This document shows, in pieces, positions 57,757 through 64,000 of a stretch of DNA of 64,000 bases. Position numbers and translations under genes: made by a program. This DNA is from Lindgomyces ingoldianus. Lineage: Eukaryota > Ascomycota > Dothideomycetes > Pleosporales > Lindgomycetaceae. The notes beneath the pieces were generated by a model. The model had not been told where the DNA came from, did not search any database, and saw only the letters and a program-made list of their open reading frames with translations. The stretch lies in contig NW_022985167.1 in NCBI RefSeq assembly GCF_010093535.1, positions 532,260 through 596,259 on the forward strand, written 5' to 3'. Each line of letters opens with the position of its first letter. Positions within the stretch are counted from its first letter, which is position 1.

Positions 57757-60700
57757 ACTGCTAGCACTGCAGTATAGGTCTTAGACAGCTTATAAAAAGA
57801 AACCTTAGACTAAATGCAAAAACACCTCTAACTGCGCCTTCTACTACTTCTAGTAGAAAGCTAATTAACAGAACAATTAACTTTTTTACTACTATAAAGT
57901 AGAAAGTATTAACTGCCTAGTAGAAAACTGCATAATAAGGGAGCACTAGAAATTTAAGGTTAACGCTAATTAAGTAAATAAACAGATACATAATATCTTA
58001 AGTATTAAAAAAGAAGATGTTAGCTTAAACTATAATAAAATTTACTATAACATAAAAGTCTTAGTAGCTGTAGGATAAAGACCTAGAAAGAGCCTAACAG
58101 CTAAATTTACGCTAGGATACACAGGCCTTAAATAGGCAGGCCTTATGCTAATTAACAGTAGCTGTACGTTTACAGTAATTAACTTAGACTAGGTTAAAGA
58201 GCACAAGATGCCATATAGAGCTAAAAAGGAACCTTTTTAAGTATCCCTAGCTAATGCATTATTAATTAAATATAGTAAAGAAAAAATCTAGCTTAAAACT
58301 AATAAATTAGCTTTAAAAACAGAAACTATAAGCAACTAAGTATTATTAAACATACTACTACTTAGAGGAAAATACTAGGTTATATTAGGATATAACTAGC
58401 TTTATAAACATAATTCTAAAATTAACTAGAAAATAATAATAATATAACTTAAATCTAAGCACACGCGGATAATGTAGTTAGCATGCTATAATAACAGCTA
58501 CCTAGCACACCTTTAGGCTAAGCAGGGATTAGGCTATTTCCTAAAGAAAAGGAAGCCTTAGAAATTCCCCTACTAGGAACTAAAAGCACGCGCTGTCTAC
58601 ATAATAAAGAAAAAACTAAAAGAAATCTCCTTTAAAAAATTTAAGAAAAAAAAAGACTTAGACTAGGTAAGAATCTACTAAATTACAAAAAAACCTAAGA
58701 AAGGGCTACTAGAGGAATACTAGGACTACAAAGACATGTTTATAACCCTAGACAATCTAGAAGAACTTCCCCTACATTAACCCTAGAACTACGCAATTAA
58801 TTTTAAACTAAATCTATAGCTAAAAACACATAAACTATGTTTCTTAATAAGAACTTAAAAAGAAGTGGTATAAGAATACATAGACTACATGCTAGCTAAA
58901 GGCTATATTAGAGAAAGTAATAGCTCTGTAGCATTAGCAGTAGTCTTTGTAAAAAAAAAAAGAACAGAAAGATTAAAGTCTACTAGAACTATTAAACCCT
59001 TAATAAAAACACTATATAAGACTAATTCCCTCTCTTAATTATCTAGAACATTATAAATTAACTAAACGGAACTAGACACTTTACAAAGTTTAATGTCGAG
59101 GACAGATTTAATAAGATAAGGATAAAAAAAGAACATAAACAAATAATAGCCTTTAGAACCTCTAGAGGACTTTATAAGCTTCTTATTATGCTATTTAAGC
59201 TAATAAACACCTCTGCAACTTTCTAAAGAGTAATTAACACTACACTTAACCTATATCTAGACATCTTTGTGCTAGTCTACCTAGACAACATTTTTATTTA
59301 CATAAAAGAAGATAAACTAGATTACATAGTAAAGGTATAATTAGTACTAGATAAACTCTAAAAATATAGACTCTACCTATAGCTAGAAAAATGCAAGTTT
59401 AATGTATAAAAAACTAAATACCTAGGATTTATTATTAATAAAAGAGAAATAAAAATTAATCTAGCTAAAGTAACTAAAGTCTTTAAATAGCTAACGCTAG
59501 AAACTGTTACAAAAATTAAAGAATTCTTAGGCCTTACTAGATATGTATAAAGAATAATTAAGAATAATTTAAAAATTGCACTACTCCTTATAGACACTAC
59601 ATTAAAGGAAAGATCTACTTAGAAATTCTTATAGACAACAGAAATAAAAAACGCCTTCTAGGAACTAAAACAAATTATAATAAGCTACTTTGTCCTTAGA
59701 ATGTACAACTCTACATTAGAAACAAAAGTGTATACTAATGCTTCTTTAAGAGTAAAGGGAGTAGCACTATCCTAGAAACAAGAAAACAGCTAATAGCGCC
59801 CTATAGCGTATTATTTAGTAAAGTTTACACTATTAGAATAAAAGTACACTATTTCTAATAAAGAATTAAAAGCTATAGTTAATGTATGTAGAAACTAGAA
59901 AGTTAAGCTCTAAAGTCTTACGCAATAATTTATAATCTTTACTAACTATATAAACCTTATTACTTTTCTTACACACAAAAAACTTTTGCTAATGCATGTA
60001 TAATAGGCTATAGAGTTAGCCTAATTTAATTTTATTATTAAACATGTAGTAGAAAGCAGTAACTAGTAAGTAGACACTCTTAGCTAATGCTCTAATTACT
60101 TTATAAAAAATAAAGAGCACTTTAAAGAAACTTTAGAAAGCCGAGTTTATAAAGAACTAAACTAAAAAAAACTACTATGTTCTTTTATAATTACTAAATA
60201 AGGATAGAAAAACCTAATAAAAGAATACTATAAAGCTTTTATGTTTAGACATCTTAGAATTAGATTACTACAGAAAAAGATTAAAAATGTAATACTATAA
60301 AAAGTGCCCTAACTAAAGCATCTATGTACTAAGGTCTTACAAGAATGCAACATTTGCAATAAAAATAATCTATAATAGCATAAACTCTATAGATTACTTT
60401 AACTAATTACAGCGCTAGGTTAACTATAGACTATAATAACTATAGATTTTATTACTAGGCTACTACTATTATAAAAACTTAGTATAGAAAGGCTGTATAA
60501 TATAATTACACAAGTTATTAAGTTATTAACAAAACTATAAAGTTTATTTACTTATAGCCCTTAAAAAATATTATAGCTAAAGAATTTATGTTTAAACTAG
60601 AAAAGAATGTCTTAGCTACTTATAGTTGCCTAAAGATTATTATCTTTAACTATAACAAGCTGTTTATAAGTAAGTATTAGGCAGTAGTAGTTAGGCACTT

Positions 60701-61480
60701 AGGAATTAATTATAAGCTCTTTATAGCCTACTACTTATAAATAGATAGATAAACAGAATAAGTAAACGCAAAAGTAGAAAAATATCTGCGCAAATACATG
60801 TCTTTTGAATAAAATAACTAGGCAGAATAGCTACTAATAGCACAGCTTGTAATTAATACTATAGAATTAGCTATAACTAAAGAAACGCTATACAAAGCTA
60901 ATTTTAGATACTCTTTGTAATATAAGTTACACAGTACGCAACTAACAGACCTCTTAGAAGCTATAAACTAGATAGCTAGACTCCTAGAACTACACTAGAA
61001 GCTAACTAAGAAAGTATAGTTAGCTTAGAACGCTATAAAAAAATAGTAAACTAGAAACAACAGCTAGCACTAGAGATACACCTAAATAACTATGTGTACT
61101 TAGATATAAAAAATCTTAAAACACTAAGACCTTCTAGGAAGCTTGCTAAGAAACACATAGAACCTTACTAAGTTGTACAAACACACTTAGGTATTTGTAA
61201 ACTTAAACTACCTAAAAAATGCAAATCTACCTCTAGTTCTACATCTCTAAGCTTAAACTTGCGCCTAAGAACATACTACTAGCTACTACTAGATAGAAAG
61301 AAGAGGAAAAGGAATATAAAGTTAAATAAATTTTAAACTATTAAGAAAACAAGTACCTAATTAAATAGAAAAAATAGCCTACTAGTAAAAGTACTTAGAA
61401 GCCTATTAAAAGCCTGTTAAGCGCCCCTTTAATCTTTTATAAATACGTAAAGTCTCTTCTAAATAAAACTATCCTAGAGA
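57757..61480 (+). pseudogene. Chromovirus H pol: protease, RT, RNase H, integrase, chromodomain
   Basis: Plus-strand continuation of H after G. The protease region near 58385 reads ILGYN-LYKHNSKIN. RT reads DYMLAKGYIRESNS near 58890, FTKFNVEDRFNKIRIKKEH-type near 59075-59130, and VLVYLDNIFIY at 59269-59301 with the second catalytic Asp now Asn. RNase H lies about 59700-60000 (VYTNASLR). The integrase zinc finger (RHLRIRLLQKKI ... CNICNK) and the ITIDFITRL core start at 60245-60460. A C-terminal chromodomain near 61308-61430 (EEKEYKVK-ILNY, then NKYLIK-KK-PTS) defines a chromovirus. Most stops are Gln or Trp codons. Confidence 0.88.
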
Positions 61481-61860
61481 AAGCTCCCTAAACTAGAAAA
61501 CATTAGCATTAGTTAAAACTGCAGCAGCATTAGCTAGCTGTGATGTAGAAGGCCTGCAACTCTTTAATATAGGCTGTAGAGAAGGAAGACCTGCAGCTTT
61601 AGCCTTAAGTGCTTTAAGCTTATCTAGAGTTAAGAGGTCTTTTTTTAAATACTTTACTTTTTAATCTACTAAAAGATTTAACTGCCTCTATGCTTACTTC
61701 TAACAAGCAACAGAAAACTAAAGTTGTGTAAGAGACTTTTTTTACTTTTCTAGAAAAAAAATTTATTGCGCATTTTTTTTTCTTAAGCTACCTTTAGCTC
61801 TTCTAGGAGCTTTTTATGCTCCTACTCTAACTAGTCCTATGCTGTGTTAGAAATAAAAGT
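61481..61860 (-). pseudogene. Antisense accessory ORF in chromovirus H (frameshifted)
   Basis: This is the counterpart of 42242-42700 in G, again between pol and the 3' LTR and again opposite to pol. It starts at the equivalent of G's ATG, here ATT at 61854-61852. ATT-TCT-AAC-ACA parallels G's ATG-TCT-AAC-ACT, and the 10 bp before it (AACACTTTT) are the same in both. The N-terminal part is charged (EHKKLLEELKVA), then frames shift around 61760-61680. The best block is KYLKKDLLTLDKLKALKAK (61590-61665), followed by LPSLQPILKSC, against CSSLQPLLARTC in G. It is less well preserved than in G. Confidence 0.65.
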
Positions 61861-62165
61861 GTTATAGCAGCTTCTCTTTTTTAAGCACTTTACATAGTTA
61901 TTTAATAATAAGGTTATTACGTAAGAGGACCTGCTTAAATAATATAGTCTACACAAGCGCATCTTTAAATGTTGCAAGGGATTAAAACAGGCCACAGTAT
62001 AAAGATAATAGTAGGCAGCAGAAACACGCTAATAGAGTATAGTTAGAAGAAATAAATGTTTATAAAGGCTTTATAGATAGACACATACTAACTAAAAAAA
62101 AAAACCTAATAATTGCAGTAAGATAAACATAACAGTAAGGACGCTAACTAGAAGAGAAGCCTGCG
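61861..62165. other. Chromovirus H 3' untranslated region
   Basis: It runs from the antisense ORF start to the 3' LTR and ends with the purine-rich AACTAGAAGAGAAGCCTGCG. An A9 run lies near 62094. Nothing else is seen. Confidence 0.55.
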
Positions 62166-62771
62166 TGTTATAGCTAACAAGTAGACTATAATAACTTAAT
62201 TAGCTGTACTTTATAGCTTAAGTAACATTAGATAGACAGCGCTTAAATTTATTTTAGATAGATTACATAACAAGCTAGATAAGAAATAGCTTTAGCTTTT
62301 AAATAAATGCATAAAAAGATGCACTGTCTAATAAAGGAAGTATGTTTGCACACTATACGCGCATTGCGCGCAGTAAGCGCAGCTGCGCGCAGAACGCGCA
62401 CAGCATGCACTGCATGTAACCTTTATGTATATAGTTTTAATTATAACTATAGTTAGAAGGCTATAATTACTATTTAGTCTTTACATACATAATAAACTAA
62501 GAGGTATTAATACCTTTATAAAGAGGACATTGCTGCCTTATATATCTTACACTATATATACCTTCTATTCTATCCTTCTAGATTAGTTTACTAGCTTCCT
62601 ATACAGCTGCTAGGTTAAGCTACAACCTGCCTTTCTTATTCTTGCCTTACCTATACTCTGCTAGACAGACTGTACACCTAATCTAGCTAAGTCCTTCCCC
62701 TCTTCTGCTAATACCTACATAGGCTGTAGTGCTTCTAAAATTACTATTTTAATAGAGTAAGAATTGTAACA
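62166..62771 (+). repeat. 3' LTR of chromovirus H (606 bp)
   Basis: It starts TGTTATAGC and ends AATTGTAACA. It contains an extra 28 bp of GCGC-rich sequence near 62361-62388 compared with the 5' LTR. CCTGT follows. Confidence 0.9.
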
Positions 62772-63622
62772 CCTGTCTCTAAGCTTCTAGTAGTTCTTTT
62801 TCTGCCTTATTAAGCGCTTTTACTAGCGTGTTAGTATAGTTATAGAAGGTCTATGTTTTAAGAACATATTAGACTAGCTTATTTATAAGGACTACTTTCT
62901 TACTAGTTATAAGCATAAGTAGGGTAACAGTAAAGTTATAAAGCTTATATATATTATTACTTTATAAGACTTTTTTAGTCTTAACTACTATTAGCTTTTT
63001 ATTTTACTAAGCTTATCTACAGAGTTTTTTAATTATGTAGTCCTTCTTAAACACCTCTTTGCTGTAAACTTTAGCGCTACCCTTAAGTGTTTTAAGTGCT
63101 AGCGTGTGCTCTTTGCTAGTTAGTAAAGTAGTAGAGTCTACTTACATCTTAAGCTTTAAGAGTTTCCCTATGCTAGTATTAGTTTAATGCTGCTAGCAGT
63201 GTAGCTAACTAGTTAGTAATACTACTAGCAGTGCAGCTAATTAATTAGTAATGCTGCTTTAGGTCTTAAAAGAGTAAAGCAGATAGAGCAGTAGTGCTGC
63301 TAGCAGTGCAGCTAATTAGTTAGTAGGCCTGCTGTCTCTAGGCCTGTAAGGTGCCTACTACCTTAGGGCTTCTAATTATGTAGCAGGGGATTAAGAGTAG
63401 TAGTAGTTTTATACAGAGCCTACAGCTCTCTTCACGTCGTGCAGTAATAGTGTAGGCCCTCCCCTACAGTTAATTTAAACTAGAGCAGCGCTTCTAGCTT
63501 AGAGCTTCTTAATAAAGTTGCTTTAGTTGCCTAGCCTAACTAAGGCTTTAAAGGCAGATAGCTATTATTAATAAACTAAGGCTTAGCCTAGTTATACTAG
63601 CAGATCTTCTTAATAAGGGTTA
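62772..63622 (-). pseudogene. Gypsy element K: gag N-terminus and leader
   Basis: Minus-strand frame from an ATG at 63146-63144 (M, stop, VDSTTLLTSKEHTLALKTLK) through a Lys-rich segment to a charged coiled end (ALNKAEKELLEAQRQ near 62830-62785). It then meets the CCTGT duplication of H; the continuation is at 38847 on the same strand. Such an N-terminal coiled segment suits gag. The 63147-63622 part is leader, with repeats at 63190-63335 and a GC patch near 63420-63470. The foldback's TA target (63621-63622) ends it. Confidence 0.5.
63188..63335. repeat. Imperfect repeats with core TGCTGCTAGCAGTGCAGCTA
   Basis: Three imperfect copies start near 63189, 63220 and 63291, each followed by ACTAGTTAGTA / ATTAATTAGTA / ATTAGTTAGTA. 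The core is itself nearly palindromic (GCTGCTAGCAG). Confidence 0.8.
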
Positions 63623-64000
63623 ACGTACTTCACGGGCGAGTTGCTCACACACCTGAGTCGCTCACTTTTGCCAAGACCCCACCAAACCACCCTTTCTACA
63701 CTAATGCATTCCCCATAACACTACTTAGACGCGCTAAAAGAACGTTAGATACAGCTTACACTCTAAGCTTTTAAACAAGACATAAAACTCTTAAAGAAAT
63801 GTGCTATAGCTATGTACAGAGTTTTATAAAAAATAATAAATAACTATAGCGCTAGACAACCTTTACAAGCTAATTCTACAGCTAAATTACAGAGGCTAGG
63901 CAATAAAAAGAAGCAGGTGATTATTAAGACTATACTTAAGCTATATGCGCAAGGAATTTCCCCTTAGATAGCATTTATAGCTAATATAGCTAATTCTTTG
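63623..64000. mobile_element. Fot1-derived foldback element, copy 3 (cut by window end)
   Basis: The left end reads ACGTACTTCACGGGCGAG after TA (63621-63622). It follows the left arm of copies 1 and 2 to the window end. It is less RIP-mutated than the other two. It could be a foldback or a full Fot1 in the opposite orientation; the arm sequence is closer to the foldbacks (for example CCTTAGATAGCATTTATAGC). Confidence 0.75.

Larger units (their letters stand above)
38853..62771 (+). mobile_element. Chromovirus H (Ty3/gypsy with chromodomain), carrying G
   Basis: The LTRs are 38853-39430 (578 bp) and 62166-62771 (606 bp); they match, apart from a 28-bp GC-rich extra segment in the right copy. 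The target duplication is CCTAT at left and CCTGT at right, one G-to-A change. The left LTR now starts TATT instead of TGTT, also G-to-A. Coding is plus: gag 39440-41349, then (after G) protease/RT/RNase H/integrase/chromodomain 57757-61450. A purine-rich stretch precedes the 3' LTR. Without G and one ACTGC it is about 7.5 kb. It inserted in gypsy K. Confidence 0.9.

Noticed and set aside
59373..59597. 74-codon minus-strand frame in chromovirus H
   Set aside because: It is antisense to RT/RNase H and, unlike 61481-61860, has no counterpart in G.
1..64000. Starship-type giant cargo element
   Set aside because: No tyrosine-recombinase (DUF3435) captain, no host-like cargo genes; every block is accounted for by smaller transposons or is unreadable.

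Overview
This window is a repeat-only, strongly AT-rich stretch of a filamentous ascomycete (Pezizomycotina) chromosome. I see no intact host gene, tRNA or rRNA. No open frame is longer than 84 codons in 64 kb. Almost every recognisable coding frame is broken by TAG/TAA codons where the protein family has Gln, and TpA replaces CpA throughout. That is the footprint of repeat-induced point mutation (RIP), so the window reads as a heterochromatic AT-isochore built of nested dead transposons. The species cannot be named from this sequence.

Left nest (1-18.2 kb). Fot1/pogo copy 1 (1-513 plus 12545-13823, minus strand) is split by a Ty1/copia element (514-12544, plus strand, 280-bp LTRs, TSD TAAGT). 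That element is split by a Ty3/gypsy element (1578-7242, minus strand, 318-bp LTRs, TSD CTAGA). Fot1 copy 1 sits in an older gag-bearing retroelement (13824-15114 plus 17451-18176). The same retroelement also holds solo LTR E1 (TSD AGAGG). E1 is split by Fot1 copy 2 (15387-17388), which carries a 127-bp MITE (17176-17302).

Middle (18.2-36 kb). A gypsy fragment (element K) stops at a palindrome, AGCAGAGCTTGCTCTGCT, and gypsy sequence resumes at 35976. I read the sequence between as a second Helentron-like insertion. It is filled with an 11-kb TIR element (19114-30180, 9-bp TSD) carrying a DUF6589-like pseudogene and an assembly gap (22346-23011). It also holds a 1.1-kb foldback, an unclassified TIR element (30340-33921), two more solo LTRs, a Fot1 fragment and several minisatellites.

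Right nest (36-64 kb). Gypsy K continues in pieces to about 63.6 kb. Inside it lies chromovirus H (38853-62771, plus, TSD CCTAT/CCTGT). Inside H lies chromovirus G (41350-57756, minus, 584-bp LTRs, TSD ACTGC). Inside G lies an 8.7-kb Helentron (about 45073-53801) with degraded HUH-Rep and PIF1 helicase domains. A second and a third 1.1-kb foldback flank this block (36846-37945; 63623 to the window end).

How the parts work together: nothing here works as a host pathway; the layout is an insertion history that the target-site duplications date relative to one another. Four things stand out. G and H both carry a related frame in antisense between pol and the 3' LTR. A 19-20 bp doublet motif (TCTAATACCTGTCTAATAC and variants) recurs 11 times in the Helentron and once near the end of its relative. 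Fot1 has given rise to a 1100-bp near-palindromic foldback found at the same length twice. A large TIR element carries a DUF6589-like gene.
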